A stretch of DNA of 64,000 nucleotides from NCBI GenBank assembly GCA_013400155.1, contig VXBM01001585.1:96375-160374 (forward strand), in the 5' to 3' direction. Positions 50,522-62,537 of this stretch are shown piece after piece; positions within the stretch are counted from its first letter, which is position 1; the number at the start of each line of letters is the position of its first letter. This DNA comes from Helopsaltes ochotensis. Lineage: Eukaryota > Chordata > Aves > Passeriformes > Locustellidae. Below the pieces are notes generated by a model. The model searched no databases. It was not told where the DNA came from and was given only the letters and a program-made list of their open reading frames with translations. A program made the position numbers and the translations under genes.

Positions 50522-53500
50522 ACGGGAAACTTAAGGTATAGCTGTTTTTAAACTTTATGTAAGTTTAAGGTAAATATCTATTCTATCAGGACACTCTCAG
50601 TGAGACCTGAGAATGATTGAATGATTCTTAAAGGCAGTTTTTATGTGGCCACGTCTCACTTTTCCCTTTCTGCTAACATTCCATGCTGATCAGGGAGTCT
50701 CAGATGGAAAAAACCTCAATATTGGAAAAGTAATTCAGCTTCCTGGTGCTTACTGCTGACCTAGGAACCTTTGTGCATTGACTCTATCCGTGTTATGTAT
50801 AATTTTGAGACTGAACACTCTTTGTATCACTTAGCTATTTGTTCCAGCTCCCACCACTCTGTCTGGAGTCCTTGCTTTGGTCCCACTCTCACTGATGCCT
50901 TTCTCCACTCCTTTCTTCCTTTCATTTTCTCTTCTCTCCTATCTGACTGACCTCCCTTCCCTCATTGATCTTCTTTTAACAAAAGTCCACTTGAAAAAGT
51001 TAAAGGCTGGACACAATTCAAACAGAAAAATAGAGAACCAGCGGAAGACTGCAAACCTAGACATTATTTGCTCTTCTCTTGTCAAGCTCCATTCCTTTGA
51101 CTTAAATAGACTGCAAAGCTTTTAAGCTGCCTCACAAATTCTCTAGCAACTACATATGATGAGTAAGTGATAAGTAACTTAATTTAGTATCTTTTTCAAT
51201 TTAGGAAAGAGGGCAAGCCCTAGAGGGCATCTGATCTGTGATTATTTCCATAAATTCTTGGCTCCAAGTCCTGTTCTCAGGTTATGCATAATTTCTATTA
51301 TGCTCCTGCTTTACTCTGGAGATTCAAATGAAAACCTGTTAAACTACAACACATGGAAGAAGAAATTATGGCAATTTTCATGTGTGTGTGCTATCACTAG
51401 TTACAGAATGGTTAAGAAGTTTAGGAGTTTTTCTTTAGCTGTTCAGTTTGCTTGTTTCTCTTTCTCTAATCTAGTGCTGGAAAAGTACGGAAGCTAACAA
51501 CAAATCTCAAGAAAAGTAAAAGGATAAGCCTTAATTCTGTTTCTCACACTACTTCATGGATTTGAAGCAACTCTATTCAAGTTGAATGAGTGAGAGGGAA
51601 CAAAAAGAAATCGATTTTTAACTTTATATTTACCAGTACCACCTAATTTTTTGGTCTTTTAGGATCAGTGACAGAACTAAGGAGAAAAGATAAAAAGAAG
51701 TAAAAAATCCTGGATCATTGGGCAATGACTATGACAGTGAGCAAAATAAGAGTATAGTGCTACACTAAAAAGGATTACAGTTTTTCTTTCAATGAAAATA
51801 AGTATCGAAAACCCAAATAGTAGACTAATACACTTACTTAATAATTAACTATGGTGTTTATACACCAAAAAAGAAATAAAGTAACCCTTCAATAACCTCT
51901 TGTTAGTAAATCTAGAAAGGAACTAAAAGATAACATGATATGGTTTTGAGTTACTGTTCAGTTAATTGCTATGCTGCAGGTGTAATCGAATTAAAGTTAG
52001 ATAATACCCCCCCCAAAAGCCCCATTTTCAAATTGTTAAGGAAGGAGCCAAAAAGCTATTTTCATCCTATAGGAATTAAAAGTCTCAGGTGTTCATTACA
52101 GCTGGTACTGATTTGTCTCATGATTACATTTCTTTTTTGAGAATGTTTCCTCCAGTTTTTTGTTAGAAGTCCAAATGGAGAAGTTTTATCTTTCCTCTGG
52201 AGATCTGCCTTTTGCATAGCACAATATACCATTTACAGCAAGGGCTTAAAAAGATTTTCAAGAGAAAATAAAGGGACCTCCTAACCTTGCCCTAGTATAA
52301 AAGAGTGACAAACAGGAATTCTGAGATAGTGAGTAGAGTGATATCGACTTTATATGTTGGTAAGGCGGACATTTGATTTGAGAAACAAGGGTGTAGCAGA
52401 CTCACAGTTTTGAAAAGAAAAAGAGGTGTAAACATATTAGAAAAGTAGTTTTCCTGCTTTACAATAAGTTCATGGCTGGCAGTGAGTTAGGTTATCCTGC
52501 CCTTGCTGAGGAGGTGCCCTTCAGGAAAAGTAAGGATGATGGAATCTAAATCATTGCATCTGAGCAATGTGGTCAAAGAGACATTGAATTTTTATTTAAA
52601 AAAAAAATAATTGTGTGAAAATGCTTTAGGGATAGTTGAGATGATATTAGAAAAAAATAAATGCTCTTGTTAGCTTTTACAAATTCATTTGTTAAGGTAC
52701 TCAAATAAATCATTTGCATTATAGACTGATACTCCTAACAGTTTTCTATTTCCAACATGGCTCTTAGTTTCACCTATTAGAAAAATTTATCAAATATTAG
52801 CACACTGAAATTTGTCATCTGTGGCTTGAGGAAAGTAACTGATGGACTGGTACAACGTCCTCATATTACTGTGACCTTCCACTTGTTTTTCTCTGTCCAT
52901 AAAATATGATTTTTTAACAAAGGAGCTGTTCATTGAAGCAAAAGAAAGAAATTAGTGTTTACCAAGATCTTCCTATACCTTTAATTAACTTCAGTAGTCT
53001 CAGAACTTTTTCCAAGTTTAAGGGTTCCAGCCATATGTCTTCCATATTTTTTTCCTTCCATTTCTTCCTGAACACAAGCCGGCCAATTTCAGCCAGATTT
53101 GAAAAAGTGATGGAAAGTTTATGAAAATATGTATCTGGAGTGAAAGGATAGTAGATGTCAGACATCATGGAATCCATTTTGACTCTTGCTTTCCCATAAA
53201 TCAATAGGTATGTAATGTCCATTCTATTGACTCGACATTAGAATGGCTGTTATCTTGGAAGGGTTGTCAAAAAGAAAGTGGAACGTGGGGCATAAAGGAC
53301 ACAAATGAACAAGAAAGGAGGCTTAGCTGGTATTTTTCCTGCTTGTCAAACAACTTCTATTTGTTTATTTAACTTCATATTAATTTATGAATGGTCTTTT
53401 CAATTTGCCTCTGTGATTTTAGACATTTCAAATTCATAGAGATGAGATCTTGGTATCTAACTTCTCAAGGCTTGCTGGAAATTGAAATAAAAAACTTCAG

Positions 53501-54000
53501 AGATTATTTTAAATGTTAGCCATTAATCTCGCCTGAAATCAGATTTTGCAAATAATTTATATATAAAGATACAGGTATTTAGAGTTTTTGTTAATTTTTT
53601 TTTCTCTGAATTTTACAGATTTCCTCACTGATTATTTTTGATTATGGCCTGTTAACAAACAGAGTGAATTAGCAGTAATCTTGATAATTTTTAATTCACA
53701 GATTATTGCTAATTTACGTTGTTACTCAGTGAAAGTAGAAAGTTTTTCCCTAATAATTGTCTGACATATATAGTGGTAGCATAATTTTTTACTTTGCCTA
53801 GTATCATAAGGCTCATTTTACACTGCCAATTATTTAGCCAAATGTCATGAAAATAAGTGTCACTGGTTACATAGGTGAAACATTTTCAAAACAATATGAG
53901 TATGTCTATTTATGAAGTTATCAAAAATTTTATTTCAATTATTTGCTCAACACTTACATAATAAAGTTGTAAAGCTCTTTGTTTTATGATAATTTTATTT

Positions 54001-54017
54001 GTTTGTTTGTTTGTTTG
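54001..54017. repeat. (GTTT)4 simple repeat
   Basis: Four exact GTTT units lie inside T-rich sequence. Confidence 0.85.
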
Positions 54018-54542
54018 GAGACTTTTGCTTGACAATATCAGCACCACTGGGAAGGTTGATTTTCTATAAATTTCTGATATATTTTTCCCTAATATTCCAG
54101 ACATGTTAATTTAAAAAAAAAAGTTGTATTATAAAATATTTATGTATAAATGCTCACTATTGAAATAATCTTTTATTTATTAGTAGTTATCTTCTGTTTG
54201 ATAACAGATAGCAGTTCAATTAATGATTTACATTCATTCCCTGTCAAACAAGTATCATAAGACAGTAGAGGACCACAGCAACAGTCATTGTTTACGAAAT
54301 ATTTTTCATACAACACTTGAGAAAAAAAATATTCATGCACACCCAAATGCATTTTGATAAATTTGAAAGTGGTCACATCTGATGAAAACTGAGCCAGGAA
54401 ATAATAACAATATATTATATGATAGCTCCTGACAAGTCTCAGAAACAAATTTGGTGGCATATAAATAACATCTGTATTCATAAGAGTAATGCCGTTCTGT
54501 GTCAGATAGACTAAGATGGTATAAAAGACCTTTTATACACTG

Positions 54543-54569
54543 ACACACACACACACACACACACACAGA
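54543..54569. repeat. (AC)13 microsatellite
   Basis: This is an uninterrupted AC dinucleotide repeat of 27 bases, probably length-polymorphic. On the minus strand it encodes the Cys-Val run seen in an open frame at 54333-54605, so that frame is not a gene. Confidence 0.97.
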
Positions 54570-57444
54570 TACACATTCGTCATTTGAATATTCAATTATA
54601 GCCAAATTGAAAGATTATGTACTAGCAACTGATTGCAGTAATTAAGGTTTTGATAATTTTTACTATTTCAGCAATTATTTTCTTCTCTACTGGTAAATAT
54701 TCTAGCTTTTTTCATTATTGTTGGCACAGAAAAATGTGCCTTCATAGATATTGCCAACAAGAAACACAACTGAAATATAAGTAATTCTCTGTCCCAATGA
54801 GTCCAGGTACTATCAATTCCAGAAAATTCCAGACCAGATTTTAACAAATCTGAAATTAATCAGCAAGACAGAAAGGTCAGGGAATTTTGTCATGAAAATG
54901 CAGAAGAGCAGAGATATGCTGAGGTAGAATATGATAATGAGGGCAGAAATTTTGTGTTCCGACAGCTTCTTTTATGATACACTGCTAGAATAATTAACAA
55001 AACTTTTTTATTTACATGCTTCACTCTCAACTGTTAAAAAATCTGGGGCACCTGTTGTACATTTGATTTACAGGTCAGGCTTATGAAGGGAAAACACCTA
55101 CTCCACACTCTAATTATGTAAACTAGTGGTTCTTTCTATGTAATGAACTGCTTTCCTTCTTAGAACGGGTTGAACTTTAATTTCCTGGAAAGCCATGCTT
55201 ACATAATAACAAAAATGTAATACAAAATTCACTTACATGTGAGCAAATCTACTAATCAAAGTCCCAATTCAGAAACAGCCAAGGATGCTCCCAGCTTATT
55301 TCTAAATGTGTTTTTAAATCTACACTTACTTAGAAAAGCAGTTACGCACACACTTAGGCCATCAAACTTAATGTTTAGCCTTCTTTTTTTTTCTCCTGAA
55401 TTTTATATAAATAGTTACTACAAGAAAAAAGTGAAAGTTGAATCAGCTACAGTTTGACTGTTACAATAGAACAATTGCCTCATTGAAGCGCTTCATTATT
55501 TTTATTCAGTGTCATCAAGGTATTTTTAGGCAGCAAAAATCTCTTGCTGCTGTTTTTTTGGTTGTCTAGCACTGCAGTATCACTGTAAGTTAACTGACTT
55601 TGAGGTAGGCATATAAAACTTCCAGATAAATTTTATTTTAATTCATATTATAAAATATTTATTGAATTTAATGATGTGCATGCCAAGTAGAATGAAATTA
55701 AATCTTTATACCACAGGAATTGTTTGAATTTCCTGACTAACAAATAGAAGAATAGTATTTCAATTGTGAGCATTTATACATTAATATTTTATATAAAGAT
55801 ATTTTTTTTAAATTAACATGCCTGGAATATTAGGGGGAAATATGTCAGAAATCCATAGGAAAATGGCAGCAGTTTTATTACTTATAGAAAGAATTATGGA
55901 GTTTGGTCTTTCCCTGTGGGTTGTGTTTTTTAAGACTAAGCAGTTTGGAATAGTTAATCTTACTCTTGAAAATATAGCCTATAAACAGTTTGTATAAATT
56001 GCTTACAGATACCAGCTCTGAAGAAGAGAAAAATTAAAAATCTGCTGGAGTTTTTTAACATTCTGCTTGGACCTCTGTGGAATCATGTTGCCTACATGAT
56101 TATAGAAAGAACATGTGAAATGATTAAGCTGTGCCTATCAAAAAAATTATCAAATTCTCCTGTATACCTTCCAGGGCTTAACTGACAGTAGATTTTAAAC
56201 AGATACTGCGGAAGCTGAAGGACAGAATATGCCCTTTCTTCACACACTGTCTCATGGAATACTAGTCACTGTTGTTGTTTTAAATTGCAGTTGAATTACA
56301 CCAGGAGTAACTGAGAGGGTGCTTAGACTGGTAAAGGAAAAAAAAACAACCTAGCAAACACCCCATGAATAAAATAGATGCTAAAGAACATAGGAAAAAA
56401 CTCTTCAACCCTATTGTATTAGAAGGAGGATTGATGTGGTCCTAAAATTTCGCAGTAGTCTTGTTGCTGTGTTCTCAGAAGGCCTATGAGAGGATTTTGT
56501 AGGAGGCTTAAAACGTAGTACTGGCAAAGAAATGTAAACCTATTCCTAATGCCAAATAAAAGCATCAAAAGGGAATAGAACATGATAAAATCCTCAAGAT
56601 AAAAGCAGTAGGAAGACAGCTAGTCAACAGCTGTGAAAACAGAATTAAAACTTGCATAAATTTGAAATGGTATTCCCTAAACCAAGGCTGAAACCAAATA
56701 ATAGAGTATGTATAATCTCAACACAGGATTCAAACTGGGTCAACAGGATATTGTGACCAATTTTGTGGATGACTGCCAACATGCTCAGGCAATTGCAGCC
56801 TATTGACCAATGTCAAACAGTTCAAGTTTGCTTTCCTCACGGACTGGAATTTTCAAATAAATATATCTTAGAGCAAATGAGCCAGTAACTACTGGGCAAC
56901 ATAGTGCTGAGTGTTAGGTTTGAAGCTTAAGTCAAATCACATTTAACCATATTTCAATATGGTATGTGGGTGATAAGAGTAAGGATTTCAAACATGCATG
57001 GGATTTGGAAGAATGAAGGAAGGACAGTATCAGGACATATATAAAAAAATTAAAAAGATACAAGACTATACTACAAAGAAAGTACCAGTTCCAGCTGTCA
57101 AAATAAATTTCTATTGCTTTGAATGATCTAATTAAACCAGTTTATCTGCAGAAAAATGTATTTTCTTTACTTGTTCTGTTCTTAACCTTTTTTCAATTTG
57201 CATCTACTATAGGCATTTTTTCCTGTTTATGCATTTTTTACAGATGTTCATCTTCCTTCAGCTATTTACCTTTCTATCTCCACGGATGTGAAATTTCAAT
57301 TACTCATATTATGCTGAATTTTTATCTTCCAGTTGCGGATAAGATCTTTTGCTAGTGTCTTCTCTACCAAAAATTCCGTGAAACAGAATCTCAGGTAGTA
57401 AACAGGGCATGGGCTCAGACACTGGCTCAAGATTGGAATGTTAG

Positions 57445-57532
57445 CAGAGGGGCAGGCATTGATCTCTCCTTTCTGGTGACCAGTGACAGAACCTGAGGGA
57501 ATGGCATGAAGTGGTAGATTTGGGTTAGGGTT
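57445..57532 (+). mobile_element. CR1 LINE internal fragment
   Basis: The segments "aggcattgatctctcctt", "tctggtgaccagtgacag" and "aacctgagggaatggcatga" match the 3' coding part of CR1 ORF2 on the plus strand. Both ends are lost, including the 3' terminal repeat, so this is a short remnant of an old insertion. Confidence 0.85.
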
Positions 57533-58616
57533 CCACAGTTTTGAAGTCAGCCATTTAGATGGAACTAGTAGTCATCACGAAAACCACACTCACACATCTG
57601 ATCAAAATTAGAAGTCAAATTCAGAGCACATAATATGTCAGTTGTTATTGATTTGGGGGGTAACTTATCACACTATTACTTCTAAGTTCTTAATTTCTCT
57701 TTTTTGTTCCTGCCATTTATTTTCTTTCTCCCTTTTAAGGGAGATGCTTCATCGTCCTCCATCTCTGTATTCTTGTGAAATAATTTCTTATGAAATTGTC
57801 TACCTTATTGTGTAACTGCCTCCTGCTAGCATTTTGTGACTCACAGGTCTCTGTCTATGATCTTGATTTGCCAAACACCTGTCCAACCTAATATTTCTGT
57901 TAGTCAGATGCCTCCATCTATATCAGTTGTTAATGTACGAGTGGCAGATTACCGACATAAGGTAAATTTCTTGTGCTTTAACTTACTGCACCTTCTAGGC
58001 ACTATCAAACATGTATAATTCATAAAATCATTATTCTTCCCTAACTACTATTTCTGCTGTAACTGTAAACAAAGGAGAAAGTGATGTCTATGGCATTTTT
58101 CATTTTCTTCCTCAGGTTATTACCTTTTGTACATTCCACTGCTGTAAGAGTAATACTTTGAATTTTCTCAAGTTTCTATTTTATTACTCTCTGGTTTGAA
58201 GAAATTTAATCTCTTGTTTAAATGCTGTAAAACAAGTATCCAGGCTTATCCAAGTATCCTTGTATTATCCAAGAATGATCACACATGAATATTAAATAAG
58301 AATATTGAATATAAGAATATAAGAATATGAGTATGAATATTAAATAAGAAAAGATACATTTTCAAGTTGGAGTACTTTTGAGGATGGAGGAATGTTTGCC
58401 TAAACTATGATAATCATATTGGAAAAGAATTAATTCACTGAGTTTATAGAAGAAATACTTGACACTTATCAACGCTTCTTGATGAATTCACTCGAGAGGA
58501 GTCATGAATCATGCTTATTGTTCATATATTACAGTTTTTATCCCACCCTTGTTCAAAACTGTAAAAAAAAGGGTCAATTATTTTAAGAAGGTTGCTTCCT
58601 TACAATATATATATAT
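57533..58616. other. Anonymous AT-rich DNA between two CR1 copies
   Basis: No gene is seen. Short local repeats of ATTAAATAAGAA and AAGAATAT occur at 58283-58350. A TA run at 58605-58616 abuts the next CR1. Confidence 0.65.
58605..58616. repeat. (AT)6 run at CR1 3' border
   Basis: AT units abut the CR1 3' end directly, where CR1 copies normally carry tandem ATTCTATG octamers. The octamers are absent here. Confidence 0.75.
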
Positions 58617-59455
58617 GACAGAATCGTTAGGGTTAGAAAATATCTCCAAGATCATTGAGTCCAACTATTGACCAAACAACGCCATGTCAACTAAACCATA
58701 GCACTAAGTGCCGTGTCCCTCCAGGGATAGTGAATCCCCTTTCCCGGACAGCCTGTTCATGAAAGCAACTCTTCCTGATGTACAACCTGAATCTCTTGTC
58801 ACACAGCTTGAGGCTCTGTCCCCCCATCCTATCACTAGTTGTGTGTAAGAAGAGGCTGACCTCCACCTTGCTAAAACCTCGTTAGGTAGACAGGAGGTAG
58901 AGGACAGTAAACTCTCCCCTGTGCCTATTTTAGCCAGGCTAAACACCTGCAACTCTCTCAGCCACTCTTCAAATGATGTGATTTACTTCTAGACCCTTCA
59001 TCAGCTTTGTTGGACTTGCTCTGCTCTGGACTTACTACAGTGCTTCAATGTCCTTCTTGTAGTGAGGGGCCCAGAACTGGACACTTGAGGTGTGGCCTCA
59101 CCAGTGCTGAGTACAGAGGGAAACGACTACCCCAGGCTTCTTCTGGCCACACTATTGCTGATACAGACCAGATGCCATTGGCCTTTTGGCCTCCTGGGCA
59201 CACTGATGGTTCATGTTCAGGTGCCCTTGAGCAGCACCCCCAGGTTCATTTCCACTGAGCAGCTTTCCAGCCACTCTGCCCCCAGCCTGTAGCACTGCCT
59301 GGGGTTGTTGTGACCATATGCAGAACTTGGAACTTTGCCTTACTGGACCTGATACTCTTGGCCTTGGTCCGTTGATCCAGCCTGCCCAGATCCCTCTACA
59401 GCACCCTCCTACCCTCCAACTGATAAACACCCTGGCCCAACTTGGTGTCTAAATT
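58617..59455 (-). mobile_element. CR1 LINE, 5'-truncated, with ORF2 3' portion and 3' UTR
   Basis: This copy of about 840 bp is in minus orientation. The 3' end at the left is the typical CR1 terminus: ACAGAATCGTTAGGGTTAGA, then a "tccaagatcattgagtccaa" segment. To the right are the antisense versions of the ORF2 C-terminal region, for example "ggcccagaactggacacttg" and "gtggcctcaccagtgctgag", then "gatccagcctgcccagatcc". Frameshifts and stops break the frame into pieces (58704-58952 and 59152-59430, minus), so it is inactive. The insertion is 5'-truncated near 59455, as is usual for LINEs. It is better preserved than the copy at 16781-17630. Confidence 0.93.
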
Positions 59456-60189
59456 TGTCATGCAACTGAAAAATTAATATAATTCTTAAGCAGCCATATT
59501 TCATTACCTTGAGAACAAAGAAAATGAAGCAAAGAATGAGGAATTTACAAAATGCTGTCAGCAGAAACTAAGAACAAATTTCTTGAATTTCTTACAAATT
59601 CCTGGAATCACTCTCTTCAACATTAATGATACTAATCTAGTTACTTACTCCACTGCCTGGGTTAATAAAAATTCCTAGAGATTAAAGGGAAATTATTTCC
59701 AAGGGCAATCAATATGAAAATTTACACCTAGTTTTAAGAAGCAGAAAAGAATTCCAACATGAAACATAGGAAATATGTTTAAAATAAGTCACTATCTGAA
59801 AAGTGTTTGTTTGTATAAAATGAGTCCAAAGTAAAATCTGAAAGAATCAAAAACTATTGTCATGCAGAAAATAAAATTATATTTTTGGAAAATATTTGTA
59901 TTTTAATCACATCCAGCAATTGGTTAAGAAAGTAGTCTTTCCTATCTAGTCAGAGAGCATATTCTACTCAGAAATGGCATGAAATTTTTTTGTAAAAATG
60001 CTAACACCAATGTTCCTTGTGAACCATATTATGGTTTTATTTTATCTTGGATGTTGAACTATCCAACTTTATTCTTTATTTTGGAAGTAAAATGTCGATT
60101 CCTGCTTTTACTAAAGACTAGAAAGGATGAAAACATGCAATTTCTGCCAATGAGCTGAAAGAATAGTAAAATATATTTATTAAAAAGAA

Positions 60190-60257
60190 AGAAAATAGAA
60201 TCAAAAATGGTGAGAAATACAGCAAGAAAATAGAATGGAAAATGGTGAGAAAGACAT
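60190..60257. repeat. 35-bp imperfect tandem duplication
   Basis: Units start at 60190 and 60225, both beginning AGAAAATAGAAT and containing AAAATGGTGAGAAA. They differ by a few substitutions. Confidence 0.85.
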
Positions 60258-61466
60258 CTCTAGTAAACAAGGTTAGTTCTTGTGTGTCAGTATGGTACAT
60301 GCTCTTATTTTTAAATGAGACGGTGATAAGATTAATGAGACAAGCATTATTAATGTCTATGTAAATTTATGCATTCATTAATTGGAATACTAAAGTTTGA
60401 CTTCATTAATTGAGACTTTCAAATAATCCAATTACTTTGAATTCTACATTCTTCCAAAAAGCCAGTTTTCCAGGGACTATTTATAACTAATGAATTTGGA
60501 AGACCACTAAAATCTTAACATTACTCACAAATTATACTGCGTACTCCCTTGTGATTATTTTCAGTGCAAGGCAAACTTTACACATGATGGAAAATGAGAA
60601 GAATCAGTAACAGGAGAGAGAACATCTTGTGCTCCTAACAATGTTTGTGCAAGTGCCTCCACAGCCTCCCCTTGGCAAACTGTTCAGGATGCCAGCAGTT
60701 GATAAAACAGAGGTGAGTGTCCACAGAACATCCAAAACTGTTTGAGAGGGAGTTTGCCCCAAATTGACCATGTTAAAGAAGACATCCATTAGTCACAATA
60801 AACAGCTTAAGAGTAAAGGCATCAGCTCGAGAAGAACTTCAAGAAAAGCTTGCAAATTTGGGGTAGTGGGAAGAGAAAAGAAAGCAACAGAGAAGAATCA
60901 AAGCCTGTTTTGACACTGTCAGAAATCACCCCACTGACATTGCAATGTGTACCTTGACCTTACTGAGAATCCTTCCATTAGATGCCATGGCTGCATGCAT
61001 CTAGCTTGAGAATTGACAGTTTGGGTGCACAAAATAAGAATCCACCCTTCTGAGGTACATGTCTGAAGTTGAGGTGGGGGCTTTCCTATTGAGAATATGT
61101 TTTGTTGTTTTATAGAGACTGTCAGGAGTCTCTATAGAACATACACATCTAGCAGAAGGATATAGAAATAAAGAAATCCTTATTTTCAAAGAGGTCAGGG
61201 AAGTGTTTTTGGGGTGGACTCTGAGGGGAGTGTATGTGTGCCTGTGTGCATGTCTTCGGATTTTTATAGAAGGTGGTTTAGAAATGTCTAGTTGTTTTAA
61301 GTATCAAATATTATGTTTTGCCTTCATAAATGCATAATTCACTAACTGCTGGTTAGTTACATATGATTAATAAATATAACAACTTCAATTTTGACTATAT
61401 TTACAACACATGAAAACACATATTTTCCTGCAATGTTTCTTTCTGAATGCAATCAATCAAGTAATT

Positions 61467-61480
61467 AAAAAAAAAAAAAA
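61467..61480. repeat. A14 homopolymer
   Basis: This is a run of 14 A. No retroposed sequence is recognised upstream of it. Confidence 0.85.
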
Positions 61481-62394
61481 GACTAGGCCTTTTGTGACTA
61501 TGTATGCCCACGCACAGCTACCTGGCATAACTAAAAGGAGACGATATTTAATTTGACTTTATTTTCAATGATACATTTTAGAAAAATTGAATTATTTCTA
61601 GTAAATAAGACCAGTCAGAATATAGTTGAAGACAGTTCAGTCTGTGGTTTATAATAAGAATTTTGGCTACTAATAACCTAATTTAAAATGCAGAGGGTAT
61701 TGGGGGACTTTTTTTGTGATGTGTTTTTTGTTTGATTGGGATTTTTTTTGTGGAGCTTTTTGTTTTGTTGCGTTTTGTATTCAGCTTGAAGCAATAAAGT
61801 TATTCTGAATTATGTAATATTTTCCTATATGTACAATCTTTTGTACTTTGCTATAAGTATATTTAATTTTCTCTATTTGCAAGAAAGGCTAAAAGATAAT
61901 TCTGTTATTTAGAACAGCAAAATGATCATGGGGATATTGTTGAGTTTTTACCTACTTCAGTGTCTGGGAAGACTCGACTTCATTCTCCAGCTGCTGGCGA
62001 CTATTATGGAGTAAAATTTCAAGACTGAAGCAGGGCTGTCATCTGGGGTTGGATGCTGGTGTTACAATGATCGTTGTTCCTGTCTGAGTACAAGTGTGAT
62101 GGCACAATGATGGGTTAAAAGTACAGAGCAGATGAATGTCTTACAATTTTTCTAACAGATAAATTCTCTAATCACTGGCTATGCAAGAATTTTATTCAAA
62201 GTAGACCAGATTAAAGAGGAGGAATAAGGATGACACCTACCATTTGGCTTAACTCAGTATTAAAGTATTTTTCCATCAGATGGTAGATCAAAATCCCACA
62301 AAAAATAAAAAGTATCAGGATCACTTTCTGCCACATTCTGAGCTTTCTGAACTACTAAATCCAACCTAGCAGTTTCTGTCAATCTGCCTTTGTC

Positions 62395-62537
62395 ATAGAA
62401 TCATTAAATGGTATGGTTTGAAAGAGACCTTAAAGATCAACTAGTTCCAACACCCCTGTCATGGACAGGGATACTTTTCCGTACACCAAGCCAACCTGAT
62501 GTTCAGAGCCCGAGCCAACCTGGCCTTGAACACTTTT
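62395..62537 (-). mobile_element. CR1 LINE 3'-end fragment
   Basis: In minus orientation, TCATAGAATCATTAAATGGT is the reverse of the CR1 3' terminus. It is followed by the "agagaccttaaagatcaac" and "ctagttccaacacccctgtc" segments and ends near "ccaacctggccttgaacact". Only the 3' untranslated part is present. The T-run at 62537-62545 follows directly. Confidence 0.92.

Larger units (their letters stand above)
50522..57444. other. Anonymous AT-rich DNA
   Basis: No gene or clear retroelement is seen. The longest frame is 102 codons (54173-54481, minus), unremarkable and adjacent to an (AC)n repeat. Stretches near 53500-53720 and 54600-54720 are AT-rich with homeodomain-like cores and could be conserved noncoding DNA, but nothing in the sequence proves it. 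Confidence 0.65.
59456..62394. other. Anonymous AT-rich DNA
   Basis: No gene is supported. The 61-codon minus-strand frame at 60604-60789 is less AT-rich than its surroundings and has a GGCGGTC segment, but no family resemblance. A 35-bp tandem duplication lies at 60190-60257 and an A14 run at 61467-61480. Confidence 0.65.

Noticed and set aside
57517..57531. GGGTTAGGGTT, telomere-like
   Set aside because: It has less than two TTAGGG units and falls within the CR1 fragment, where this motif is expected.
60604..60789. 61-codon minus-strand frame in locally less AT-rich DNA, considered as an exon
   Set aside because: No convincing splice sites bound it, and the peptide resembles no family.
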